A stretch of DNA of 64,000 nt from positions 1,178,001 to 1,242,000 of the forward strand of contig NZ_JAQOUE010000001.1 in NCBI RefSeq assembly GCF_032191465.1. Direction: 5' to 3'. Below the pieces are notes generated by a model. That model did no database searches and was not told the origin of the DNA. It saw only the letters and a program-made list of their open reading frames with translations. The DNA comes from Candidatus Nitronereus thalassa. Its GTDB lineage: Bacteria; Nitrospirota; Nitrospiria; Nitrospirales; UBA8639. The translations under genes and the position numbers were made by a program. Positions within the stretch are counted from its first letter, which is position 1. Every line of letters starts with the position of its first letter. This document shows positions 8,883 through 17,576 of the stretch, piece by piece.

Positions 8883-10160
8883 TTAGGCTGGACGCTTCAG
8901 GGAGGGATCGCCCTGAGGATTGTTTATGGAGGAATCCTCATGTTTAGGATTCCATTCATGGTCCGCTTCGACTGCGTTCACGAGTCTGTCGAAAAAATCT
9001 GGCACGGCGCCAACGACATGATTCCAACTGGAAATCATGGGCACTCCCAGGGGATCTTTGAGAAAAGTCTCGGTCGCAATCAACAACCCTTTGAGAAAAG
9101 CTTCGACCGCCGTTCGTTCGGCATGACGGTCAAACTCTAACCCATTTATCGCAGCCACGTTTTCGTATTTCTTGATGGTTTCTTGAGCGATTTGCAAATA
9201 GGTCGCGCGAAGAGTTTTGAGCGTGGCGTCTGAAAGTATCACCCCATCACTCGCCAACGTCCGAAAGAGGGTTTTGGCAATATCCACGCTCATTTTTAAC
9301 AGGCCATCTTCAGGATTTTCAGCAGATAAGTTTTTGTGTTTATGTTCATAACGGTCCGTGAGATCCACCTGACACACCCGGCGATCCGCACAGTTTCGAT
9401 GGACTTCCGCTAATACCCCGATCTCTAGCCCCCAATCACCAGGAAACCGATTGATCCAGGCGAGATCCGTTACCATACCGAACTCTCCGGCCAGCGGATA
9501 CCGAAAACTCTCCATAAAGCGTAATTTCTTCTGGGGACCAAGGAGTCTGATCAAACTTTGAATGAGCGGAAACATAAAGAGTCGTGTGACTCGCCCATAC
9601 AACCGATCCGTGACCCGCGGATAGTACCCTTTACAAAATTCATATCCGAGGTTGGGATTCCCTACGGGATAACACAGCCGCGCCAGAAACTCACGGTCAT
9701 AGGTATAGACATCGCAATCATGCAATACGATGACCTTGCTTTGTTGACGCGCCAAAACATAGCCAAACGCAAGCCAACATGCCTGGCCCTTCCCCGGCAA
9801 ACCAATATCAACATCATTCTGAGTCAGGAGACTCATCAATTCCTTGATATTGGCCCCATCGATCCAAACCAATCTGACATGTTGAGGCAGTTTTTGAAAA
9901 TATTCTTTGGCCCGTCGAAACTCCAATGCCGAGGCCCGTCCCAAGGCCACCACAATTTCCTTTAAATAGGGAACGCCTTGGAGATGGCCAATAATATCCT
10001 CCAATGCCGAACCTTCCAATTCGGCGTACAAACACGGAAGCACAAGGGCAATCGGCTGGGTATCGGCATGCTCGCAGAGTTCGGCTTCCAACCGTTCAAG
10101 GTTGGTATTGCCCAGTCGATGCAAGGTCGTAATGACCCCTGTTTGATAAAAATCACTCAT
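8883..10160 (-). CDS. GT81-like glucosyl-3-phosphoglycerate synthase
   Basis: 425 residues. The GT-A core resembles GpgS: PGKG (122-125), the metal-binding DCD (148-150), PLAGEFG (222-228), DWGLEIG (242-248) and a late YEHKH (271-275). GpgS enzymes join glucose from NDP-glucose to 3-phosphoglycerate, giving glucosyl-3-phosphoglycerate, which GpgP dephosphorylates to the compatible solute glucosylglycerate. No GpgP-like phosphatase is visible nearby. It is followed upstream by a mechanosensitive-type protein and a GT78-like transferase on the same strand. The reaction is inferred; the sugar donor cannot be told from sequence alone. Confidence 0.75.
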   Translation of the reverse strand: MSDFYQTGVITTLHRLGNTNLERLEAELCEHADTQPIALVLPCLYAELEGSALEDIIGHLQGVPYLKEIVVALGRASALEFRRAKEYFQKLPQHVRLVWIDGANIKELMSLLTQNDVDIGLPGKGQACWLAFGYVLARQQSKVIVLHDCDVYTYDREFLARLCYPVGNPNLGYEFCKGYYPRVTDRLYGRVTRLFMFPLIQSLIRLLGPQKKLRFMESFRYPLAGEFGMVTDLAWINRFPGDWGLEIGVLAEVHRNCADRRVCQVDLTDRYEHKHKNLSAENPEDGLLKMSVDIAKTLFRTLASDGVILSDATLKTLRATYLQIAQETIKKYENVAAINGLEFDRHAERTAVEAFLKGLLIATETFLKDPLGVPMISSWNHVVGAVPDFFDRLVNAVEADHEWNPKHEDSSINNPQGDPSLKRPA

Positions 10161-10284
10161 AATGGTTTCAATATTCTTGTGGTGAATTTTCTGGCTTCAG
10201 AGGGATGGATACCTTACCAAATTTTATACGGCATCTCTATAACATTACTCCTCATCCTCTCCAAAACCGCCAAGGGGCCCCTCA

Positions 10285-11001
10285 TTATAAATGTCTTAAA
10301 TCGTCGGAAGATTCAGATTTTGGTCGAGTCGAAAATCGTTTCTCTAGGACATCTTTGGCCAAATCCTTTGCGCCTAATCCAAAGGCAATCGCCGCGGCCA
10401 GCACCACTCCGCCAAAGGCAATTCCAAACCCTACGACGACGATATTGGCCGCAATGCCCAATTGTTCAAGGGCCATAGCGATTGCCGCGAGCTGAATGCC
10501 CCATCGTGTAGAAGCCGCCAGCAACCGCGCTGGAGGCAGCCCAGCATTGACTGCGGCAATCAACACGCCTTGCGACACAAAATTCGACAATAAAAATCCA
10601 CCGACCACAATGAACAGACTGGTGACGATATACGGGAAAAACCCCAACAATGACTCGGTAAATTTATTGACGGGATCAAGACGCAACACGGCTAATGCGG
10701 CCACAACGCCAAGGCTAAGAACAATCCAAAAAAACATCCGTCCCGCTAAAAAGGAAGGAGAGGCTTTCACTCCACCCCTCGCCAAAGCCGCAGTCAGTCC
10801 CATTCGTTGCGTAAGGATGTCCATTCGAATGACCCGAAGGAATCGCTCAACGGCTTGTCCACAAAGCCACGCCAAGATTAACCCGATCACCAAAATGATT
10901 CCCATCGCCACGACATTGGGCAACAACGCCAGCAATTGTTGTCCCAATGCTTTGATGGGTTCCAGCAAGGCTTTCTGGAAAAATGGTTCAAACCACTCCA
11001 T
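10285..11001 (-). CDS. Small mechanosensitive-type (TM-helix repeat) membrane protein
   Basis: 238 residues, with about five membrane helices (roughly 27-48, 85-108, 118-145, 165-185 and 188-215). The repeated helix pattern and glycine/alanine-rich GFGIAFGGVVLAAAIAFGLGAKDLAKD resemble the conserved TM helix (PF05552) family and the pore helix of MscS-type channels. The usual MscS beta and alpha/beta cytoplasmic domains are missing, so it is a short relative (CmpX-like). Lying between two osmolyte-type glycosyltransferases, a role in osmotic release is an attractive inference. It starts 30 bases after the GT78-like gene ends. Confidence 0.75.
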   Translation of the reverse strand: MEWFEPFFQKALLEPIKALGQQLLALLPNVVAMGIILVIGLILAWLCGQAVERFLRVIRMDILTQRMGLTAALARGGVKASPSFLAGRMFFWIVLSLGVVAALAVLRLDPVNKFTESLLGFFPYIVTSLFIVVGGFLLSNFVSQGVLIAAVNAGLPPARLLAASTRWGIQLAAIAMALEQLGIAANIVVVGFGIAFGGVVLAAAIAFGLGAKDLAKDVLEKRFSTRPKSESSDDLRHL

Positions 11002-11031
11002 GAATTATTCCTTCATCCAGGAGACCGTGCC

Positions 11032-12306
11032 TCATGAGGAAGAGGCCGTCCATTGTTCAACTAAAAAAGACTTTTCTCGCTCAAACGTTTGACAGAGTGC
11101 TTCCACACGCTCTTCAGACTCCGCAGAGGTTAGACCTTGAGTCTCCAACACAAAGGATGCCGTTCTACCTAAATACAGAGGCGTCAATGCTTTCAACAGA
11201 TGATCATGAATGAGCACCCCTCGGTGATGGGACACAGCAGCTTCTAGCACCAACCGCGTCCAAAGATCGTCGGGCACTCGAAACGATTTGGTTTCCACCT
11301 TTTGCAATCGTCGCAACGACTCCATGATGGACGGTGAAAAAATTTGCTCCCATATCGGGGCTAAATCTTCGACGCCTTGTTGAAACGTCGACACCATTCG
11401 ATCCGTGTTCACTTGGACGGGTTCCAACGCTACTTGGTATTGAAAACCAAACAACCGCACCGCATTTGACCCATCCACGTTTTTCCATGTCTGATGATGC
11501 TCTTCCATTAACGAAAACAAGGCCCCGACCACTTCCACCAACATATTGGTTAAATCTTGAGAGGGATCTTTAGGATTATGGATTTTGGCGCCCAGGAAAC
11601 TTTGGCAGACCCGTGCCCCACTGGCAATCGCTTCCGTGGTCATCCAAATATCAATCCCGAATTTGGCCACTTCGGATTCCCACACATTTTTCTCCAGGTA
11701 ATGTTCAGCGAGTTGTCCGGAAAATCCGAAATCTCCACCGATAGGCTGCCGAATCCTCACACCGTAGAGCATGCGGGTCAATGGATACACAATGGAGTTG
11801 GTAATGGTGCCATCATATTTATGACGCAAATAATACGGCGCCACATAATCATACCCTTCATTCATCACGGGACTCAGAAGCAATTCCATCCATTCTGGCG
11901 TAATACTTCTCAAATCAGAGTCCACAACCGCACAAGCCTTCGCCTTCAACCGACGAGCCACCTCGAATATCGTGCGAAAGGCACTGCCCTTTCCCGGAAT
12001 TCCTAAATACGATGTCACAATTTTTCGCAGAGGACTGGGCTGTGCGGTGACCAGCAAGGCTCCAAGATCCACACTGGCATTCGCAACTACATCAGGAGTT
12101 CCGTCAAGGGACCCGCCATCCGCATTTACCAATACGGCCCGAGCCCCGGGAAAATATTTGGCTAACCCTGCGGTGACGGCATGCACCACATGGGCGATGG
12201 TGTCGGCATTATTGAAACTCGGAATACCCACCAAAATGTCGGTTTCTCCAATGTCCTGAACTTTAATCTCAGCCTCAGGGGTCAAGAGGAGGTCAAGTGT
12301 ATCCAT
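11032..12306 (-). CDS. GT78-like glycosyltransferase (mannosylglycerate synthase relative)
   Basis: 424 residues. The arrangement matches the retaining mannosylglycerate synthase of Rhodothermus: an N-terminal GT-A region, PGKG (104-107), DSD metal site (129-131), IGGDFG (189-194) and FGIDIW (216-221). A LTNMLVEVVGALFSL helix corresponding to the MGS acceptor region and an all-helical C-terminus follow. MGS moves a sugar directly onto glycerate; whether this protein uses glycerate, and which nucleotide sugar, cannot be read from sequence. A good ribosome-binding site (AAGGTGA) precedes the ATG. It probably forms an operon with the channel-like and GT81-like genes. Confidence 0.65.
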   Translation of the reverse strand: MDTLDLLLTPEAEIKVQDIGETDILVGIPSFNNADTIAHVVHAVTAGLAKYFPGARAVLVNADGGSLDGTPDVVANASVDLGALLVTAQPSPLRKIVTSYLGIPGKGSAFRTIFEVARRLKAKACAVVDSDLRSITPEWMELLLSPVMNEGYDYVAPYYLRHKYDGTITNSIVYPLTRMLYGVRIRQPIGGDFGFSGQLAEHYLEKNVWESEVAKFGIDIWMTTEAIASGARVCQSFLGAKIHNPKDPSQDLTNMLVEVVGALFSLMEEHHQTWKNVDGSNAVRLFGFQYQVALEPVQVNTDRMVSTFQQGVEDLAPIWEQIFSPSIMESLRRLQKVETKSFRVPDDLWTRLVLEAAVSHHRGVLIHDHLLKALTPLYLGRTASFVLETQGLTSAESEERVEALCQTFEREKSFLVEQWTASSS

Positions 12307-12451
12307 ACAAACAGTTCACCTTTCGAAGTCATCGCTCGACAAAGGAATAAAACCACCCATTGAGCCTGCCGCTCAACAGGACGGTTAGGGCTCAGGGGCA
12401 AAGGTTTGAATCAGGGCAGAATAGAGGTCGGCTAGGCCAAAAGGCAAGAGA

Positions 12452-14155
12452 TTATGTTACCCGAAGAGACGAGAAAAGGTCTTGATACTCGCGAACAGCT
12501 TGGTCCCAGGAGAACCGGTCCAACATCTGGAAGCCATGATGCATCATCATGGCATACCCACCTTGGTCAGAATGATAGAGGTCAATCGCCCCACTCAAGG
12601 CCCCTTCCGCTGCCTGGACCATAGAGCGAAACAAGGGAATGGGCAACCGATCCTTTAATCGGTCCCCTCCTGGCCAATAGGCACAATCTAAGATTTCTCT
12701 CCACCCTTGGGCCGTTTCTTTTACGGTAAGACCTGATTCCCGAAAGAGAAACCCAGTGGGATGATCTCCTTCCTGTTGATAGGGCTTGCGCAATTTCCTG
12801 ACGGCGGCCGTTAATGAAACCCCGGGATAGGGCACAACTTGCTGTACCAACCCACCCGTAGCCCTTGCCACCACGGGGGTTCCCACGGCGTATCCTTCCG
12901 TAGCCCCACCAAAGGGTTCATAGAAGGAACACATCACCAAGAAAGAGGCCCCACGTTGCAATTCCATGTAGCCTTGTTCCATTCGAAAGGGAAACACTTT
13001 GACTTCGCCCTTTCGTCGTTCTGCCAGATCCTGCAAAAATTGCAATCCCTCCGCCCCTTCATCGCCGGGAATGGGGGTAAAAACAAACCGCGCTTGTCCA
13101 GGGGGAATACGATCGATCACAGCAGCCGCTAGGTCATACCCCTTTTGTCGCGGATCATCCCGACCAAAGAAGAGAAACACCGGACCATCAAAGTTCTCAA
13201 AATCCAACGATCCCCATGCTCGCTCAGGGGTATATGTTTCCAACTTTGAAATCATTTCACGACGTCGTTGGAATTTTTCATCCAACAGGGCCGAGAAATC
13301 ACCCTTTGTCGCCAAGGCTCTGGCGTCAGACGAAAAATGTAATGGACTAAATAACCCGTTATTGATGCCTCGAATAGTTCGCTGCTTAAACATCTTTTGC
13401 AGATGAGGTGCAAAGATCTTCTTATGCACGGGTTCATGGGTTAATTCCTGCGCAAAATGCTGTGAGACGGTGCAAATCGGTCCGTCAAGAAAGGGACCAG
13501 CTTTGGTCAGCAGGGTCGAACCTGACAACACACGGGGAAACATTCTTTTCATTTCCACACGACTCACGGGTTTGTCATATGAATTGTGCAGCGTTAAGAC
13601 ACAGGTCACCTCAGATAACCGAGCATCATTCTTGGTAGTAATCGCACACCCTGCGGCCTCCCAATCTTGAAGGCACAAGGTCACATTACTCGTCTTTCCC
13701 AAAGCCACAAGGACTTCGGGCACAGCCGATGAGAAAAACAATGAGTCCTCCAGTAATTGTTCCGGGTGCGCTGGGTCTAAGTAAGGATTACAAGGTGCCT
13801 TCATTCCGGGAGGATCTCCGCAATCACAGGGTGAGTTAAAAAATTCTCTCGAATCCAGCAAATAGGTCGTAAACCCCTGGGTATCACGATTCTGAAAAAT
13901 CTCCACCTCATGCCTTCGCCCACCATATCTAAGCGAACACGTGAGACCCGTCGATTGAATCGCCTCCATGAGTTTCGGTTTACACTTAGTAATCTCACGA
14001 AAAAATGGGGTAATCGTGACGCAGCAATCATCACTTAGTTGGGCCATGCGCTTGGGCAACAGACGCATCACCGCAGCCAACCCGCCGAGGGGCGCGAATT
14101 CGTTTTCGAATGACACAAAGACAATGGTGTTGATTGGATTACGCACAAAGACCAC
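12452..14155 (-). CDS. GT5 glycogen/starch synthase-like glycosyltransferase
   Basis: 567 residues, longer than E. coli GlgA (477). N-terminal GT5 domain with a GGLAAVM loop, then a GT-B C-terminal half with FGRDDPRQKGYDL and the nucleotide-sugar loop EPFGGATEGYAVGTP. The lysine of the usual KTGGL donor loop is replaced: residues 22-26 read PLGGL. It may be an ADP-glucose-dependent glucan synthase completing the glgB/glgC set, or a divergent paralogue. The start at 14155 is GTG with no clear ribosome-binding site; a second in-frame GTG lies three codons later. The gap to the GT78-like gene (145 bases) holds a small TTGAGC/GCTCAA hairpin. Confidence 0.8.
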   Translation of the reverse strand: MVFVRNPINTIVFVSFENEFAPLGGLAAVMRLLPKRMAQLSDDCCVTITPFFREITKCKPKLMEAIQSTGLTCSLRYGGRRHEVEIFQNRDTQGFTTYLLDSREFFNSPCDCGDPPGMKAPCNPYLDPAHPEQLLEDSLFFSSAVPEVLVALGKTSNVTLCLQDWEAAGCAITTKNDARLSEVTCVLTLHNSYDKPVSRVEMKRMFPRVLSGSTLLTKAGPFLDGPICTVSQHFAQELTHEPVHKKIFAPHLQKMFKQRTIRGINNGLFSPLHFSSDARALATKGDFSALLDEKFQRRREMISKLETYTPERAWGSLDFENFDGPVFLFFGRDDPRQKGYDLAAAVIDRIPPGQARFVFTPIPGDEGAEGLQFLQDLAERRKGEVKVFPFRMEQGYMELQRGASFLVMCSFYEPFGGATEGYAVGTPVVARATGGLVQQVVPYPGVSLTAAVRKLRKPYQQEGDHPTGFLFRESGLTVKETAQGWREILDCAYWPGGDRLKDRLPIPLFRSMVQAAEGALSGAIDLYHSDQGGYAMMMHHGFQMLDRFSWDQAVREYQDLFSSLRVT

Positions 14156-14275
14156 TACACAGGTGAACGCTCATGAAAGGAGCCCTAATAAGACCTCAGG
14201 CGTTTTTGGCCAAAACTCACGAAGATGAAAGAGAATAGTTTGAACCCCAAAAGCCCCCTGTATGGCAAAGACAAG

Positions 14276-14333
14276 TGAAAAAAATGAAAAAGGCTTCACC
14301 CCCTCAGTCCCCAATTGGGCAGGAGTGAAGCCT
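14276..14333 (-). terminator. Rho-independent terminator of the Pal-like gene
   Basis: On the minus strand a 9-bp perfect stem, AGGCTTCAC (14333-14325) with GTGAAGCCT (14299-14291), is followed by a T-rich run (14290-14276). It lies about 30 bases past the stop of the Pal-like lipoprotein gene. Confidence 0.8.
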
Positions 14334-14362
14334 CGTTTCTTTCATGGGTGAGCTTTCCGAAT

Positions 14363-15463
14363 CTATTGTACGACTATGTGGCCACGACGGTTTTTCTGCC
14401 AGCACCATTCTTGTGAAACTGAACAAGACGGTCGTTCTTTGCCATAACTCACAATACGGATTCGCGATGGAGACACCCCAAGATCCGTGAGGTAATTTTT
14501 CACGGCCTGAGCTCGTCGCTCACCTAGCACCAGATTATAATCCCTGGTCCCACGCTCATCACAATGCCCTTCAATGAGCACGCTGGAATTTTCATATTTC
14601 CCATTTAACAATTGAGCATTGGCCTGTAAGGTCGACACTGCATCGGGTCGAATCACATATTGATCAAAATCAAAATACACATGTTCTAGCTCCATGCCTC
14701 CATCGCTCGACACGACTTCTTGGGAGTGCCCTCCCATATCATCGTGACCTAATGGCTCCATGGTGTCCTGAGTTCCGCTATGATCTGGAACCTGCACAAC
14801 TTCATCACCGGCACCCGAAGATCCGCTCATCCCTTCGCCAGAGTCTCTTGTATCACTCAAAACTGTACCGGAATCTGACGATCCGCTAGAACCCATGTTC
14901 AAATCTGGCGTAAAAGGCGCATGTCCAAGATTAGGTTGAGGTGGCCCCTCAGGAACAAAGTCTGAAGGCGTGAGCCCCTGAACAAATTGTTGACCTTCAT
15001 AGCCGGAAGGACCACCTGGAGATGATTCAACGATAGAATCAGCCGATCCCGAAGGGGTGGGAGGTGGACTACTTTCTGCCATCCCTCCCCCGGTCTCTCT
15101 CATATCGGCAATGGTGGACTCACCAGAAGTATCTCCCCCAAAACTAGAACCCTCACCTCGTAGAGTAGGAAGCGGGGGACCCTGCGGAACGAAATCAGAA
15201 CCCACCCTCATGGAAGAATCTGCAGTTTCGGTTTCCGATCCTCCATCCATGGCAATTGAACCTTCACTTAAACCCTGTCCAGTAAGAGGAATCCCTCCTT
15301 GCTCGGACCCAGAACTTTTTGCTTCTTGAAGTGCAGCCTGCTTCCGTGCCAATTCTTCTGCACTCATGACTTCTGCATGCTTCGTCGTTTCACACCCAGT
15401 GAAAAACATCATCATGGCTGCGGCCGCTACAATAAAGGCAGCAGCACTTTTCCCTTTACTCAT
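14363..15463 (-). CDS. Pal-like OmpA-family lipoprotein
   Basis: 366 residues. The signal peptide ends in lipobox FTGC (C24). A long Ser/Gly/Pro linker (about 45-255) contains two diverged copies of one unit, each beginning SDFVP-GPP (89-132 and 167-216). The C-terminal OmpA/Pal peptidoglycan-binding domain (~258-366) has YFDFDQYVIRPDA, the diaminopimelate-binding region IEGHCDERGTRDYNL, and SYGKERP. It should anchor the outer membrane to peptidoglycan. The ATG at 15463 was chosen because AGGAG lies 8 bases upstream and it gives a clean signal peptide; an in-frame extension to 15661 looks non-coding. No tolA/tolB lies next to it. Confidence 0.88.
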   Translation of the reverse strand: MSKGKSAAAFIVAAAAMMMFFTGCETTKHAEVMSAEELARKQAALQEAKSSGSEQGGIPLTGQGLSEGSIAMDGGSETETADSSMRVGSDFVPQGPPLPTLRGEGSSFGGDTSGESTIADMRETGGGMAESSPPPTPSGSADSIVESSPGGPSGYEGQQFVQGLTPSDFVPEGPPQPNLGHAPFTPDLNMGSSGSSDSGTVLSDTRDSGEGMSGSSGAGDEVVQVPDHSGTQDTMEPLGHDDMGGHSQEVVSSDGGMELEHVYFDFDQYVIRPDAVSTLQANAQLLNGKYENSSVLIEGHCDERGTRDYNLVLGERRAQAVKNYLTDLGVSPSRIRIVSYGKERPSCSVSQEWCWQKNRRGHIVVQ

Positions 15464-15828
15464 ACAGAAAACTCCTTTCATCGAGACCCCTTTCACCGGG
15501 CACAATTGGTAAACACAATAGTTGTCACGTCCCTTTGGCCTATTGCATACCATTCTACACATGGGCAAGAGGCTCTTCCTCTTGGCCCTATGTAGGAAAC
15601 AGAGACCACCATTTTCTGATATTATACGTGTATTTATTAATGAATAAGAGAAAATTGTCAACGAATGAATGAAATTTCCAATAAACTCCCTGCAGCACAG
15701 CCGCGCCTTGACTGAGGAATTTTCCGGTCAGTATGATTTGAATCCTTCCCGTTGCCCTCATGGTATCTGCCAATTTTTCAGTGACAACGTAAGCGAGCGT
15801 ACGAGACCCGACAATTAGCGCCAATAGC
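15464..15828. promoter_or_regulatory. Divergent intergenic region with a sigma70-like promoter candidate
   Basis: 365 bases between the Pal-like gene and the ABC operon. On the minus strand TTGACA (15661-15656) is followed after 17 bases by AATAAA, and a TATAAT lies further on (15626-15621). Either could serve the Pal-like gene through a ~150-base leader. I see no clear promoter for the plus-strand ABC operon and no convincing small gene here. Confidence 0.4.
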
Positions 15829-16797
15829 ATGATTACGGTTCAACACATCACCAAACGTTATGGGTCCCATGTGGCCATTGAAGACGTCACCTTTGACGTG
15901 AACCAAGGGGAGATCTTGGGATTTCTTGGACCCAATGGCGCAGGAAAAACCACAACCATGCGCATCATCACCTGCTTCATGCCTCCCAGCAGCGGAAGAG
16001 TTGAGGTAGCGGGGTTCGATTGCCTGGAACACCCACAAGAGGTAAAAAAACGCATTGGGTATTTACCAGAAACTCCCCCATTATATCAGGAGATGACGGT
16101 CACGGAATATCTCCGGTTTGTCGCCGAGTTAAAACGGCTTCCTACCTCCAGGATTCACGGACGCATGGCGCAAGTCATCGAGCAACTTGGTCTCGGCGAA
16201 GTCAGCCACCGAGTCATCAGTCATTTGTCTAAGGGATTTCGGCAGCGGGTAGGATTGGCCCAGGCGTTGATTCATGACCCCCCGGTATTAATCTTAGATG
16301 AACCGACCGTGGGCCTCGATCCAAAACAAATTATTGAAATTCGAGAATTAATTCGTGGTCTCGCCGGTTCCCACACCATTATTTTAAGTACGCACCTGTT
16401 GTCGGAAGCCACCACCATATGTGATCGTGTCGTCATTATCCACCGTGGCCACATTGTGGCTGAAGACACCCCGACGCAACTCTCCTCCCGATTGCGACAA
16501 TCGGAAAAAATGAGCCTCACAGTCAAACACCCTCCGGATGATTGGCACGATCGGCTCACAAAGATTCCAGGAGTCCTGCATATCGTCCCTGGACGAACGC
16601 CAGAAACCACCATCATAGAATGCCAACTCGGCCAGGACCTTCGGGAAGAAATCGCACAGTTTGTTGTGAATCAGGGTGTTGGGCTCTTAGAGTTGAAACC
16701 CCTGTCCCTTTCCTTGGAAGAAGTGTTTCTTCAACTCACTCAGCAGGATGAACCACTAATCACCGAACGAGCAGCCACACCCAAAGAAGAGAGCTAG
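15829..16797 (+). CDS. ABC transporter ATP-binding protein, GldA-like
   Basis: 322 residues. Nucleotide-binding domain with Walker A GPNGAGKTT, signature LSKGFRQRVGLAQAL, Walker B LILDEPTVGLDP and the switch histidine in STHLLSEA. About 80 extra C-terminal residues follow, as in GldA/CcmA-type subunits of ABC-2 systems. It is first of four plus-strand genes (permease 8 bases on, then GldG-like and DUF4340). In Bacteroidota GldAFG is needed for gliding; outside that phylum the substrate is unknown. Confidence 0.92.
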   Translation: MITVQHITKRYGSHVAIEDVTFDVNQGEILGFLGPNGAGKTTTMRIITCFMPPSSGRVEVAGFDCLEHPQEVKKRIGYLPETPPLYQEMTVTEYLRFVAELKRLPTSRIHGRMAQVIEQLGLGEVSHRVISHLSKGFRQRVGLAQALIHDPPVLILDEPTVGLDPKQIIEIRELIRGLAGSHTIILSTHLLSEATTICDRVVIIHRGHIVAEDTPTQLSSRLRQSEKMSLTVKHPPDDWHDRLTKIPGVLHIVPGRTPETTIIECQLGQDLREEIAQFVVNQGVGLLELKPLSLSLEEVFLQLTQQDEPLITERAATPKEES

Positions 16798-16805
16798 CAA
16801 TCAGC

Positions 16806-17576
16806 ATGACACCAGTCAACACCCTCATCGCCAAAGAAATCAGATGTTTCGTGGTTTCCCCTGTCCTGTATGTAGTTGGAGCGGTCTTTTTGTTTATTGC
16901 CGGATTCTTAGCTCACCTCATGGTGGTCAATGCCGGGCAACAAGCGCTCCAGTTTTTACAAATGCAAAATACCTATGCGCAACTCAACCTCAACGAACTC
17001 GTCTTCCGCCCTATCTTTCAGAGTTTGGCGATTGTCCTGATTTTCCTGCTTCCCATGCTTACCATGCGTCTTTTCGCGGAAGAACGGAAAATACGAACCA
17101 TGGAATTGCTGTTGACCTCTCCCATTGGGATTAATGAGATCATCTCCGCCAAGTTCATGAGCGTGCTCCTGATTTACCTCGGTCTCCTGGGCTTCACCGG
17201 GCTCACTCCGGTGGTATTATCCTTTTATAGCGAGTTTCACTGGGATCCTATTCTGACCGGGTATCTCGGGTTGGCCTTGCAAGGCGCATTCTTTTTATCT
17301 TGTGGCGTGCTGGGATCCACCCTGACGGAAAATCAAATTGTGGCCGCATTTCTGAGTTTTGGGATTATTATCGTCTTTTGGCTACTTGGAGGACTAGGGT
17401 CCATGCTGGGTGATACAACTCTGGGAAATATCATTTCGTATCTATCCTTTGTCGAACATTACGATCGTTTGGTTCGGGGATTGCTGGAAGCCAAGGATAT
17501 CGTCTATTACCTCTCGGGTACCATTCTGATGTTGTTTATTGCTCACCGAGTCGTGGATTCCCATCGATGGCAATAA
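16806..17576 (+). CDS. ABC-2 type permease, GldF-like
   Basis: 256 residues, six predicted membrane helices. The pattern is ABC-2 permease: helix 1 at ~18-40, a long segment, helix 2 at ~72-95 followed by the coupling region FAEERKIRTMELLLTSPI, then four helices. It pairs with the upstream ATPase and overlaps the next gene (GldG-like) by 10 bases, so the products are likely made together. Confidence 0.88.
   Translation: MTPVNTLIAKEIRCFVVSPVLYVVGAVFLFIAGFLAHLMVVNAGQQALQFLQMQNTYAQLNLNELVFRPIFQSLAIVLIFLLPMLTMRLFAEERKIRTMELLLTSPIGINEIISAKFMSVLLIYLGLLGFTGLTPVVLSFYSEFHWDPILTGYLGLALQGAFFLSCGVLGSTLTENQIVAAFLSFGIIIVFWLLGGLGSMLGDTTLGNIISYLSFVEHYDRLVRGLLEAKDIVYYLSGTILMLFIAHRVVDSHRWQ

Noticed and set aside
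15588-15830. 80-residue minus-strand frame in the gap upstream of the Pal-like gene
   Set aside because: No ribosome-binding site or motif; it covers the promoter candidate and the likely leader.
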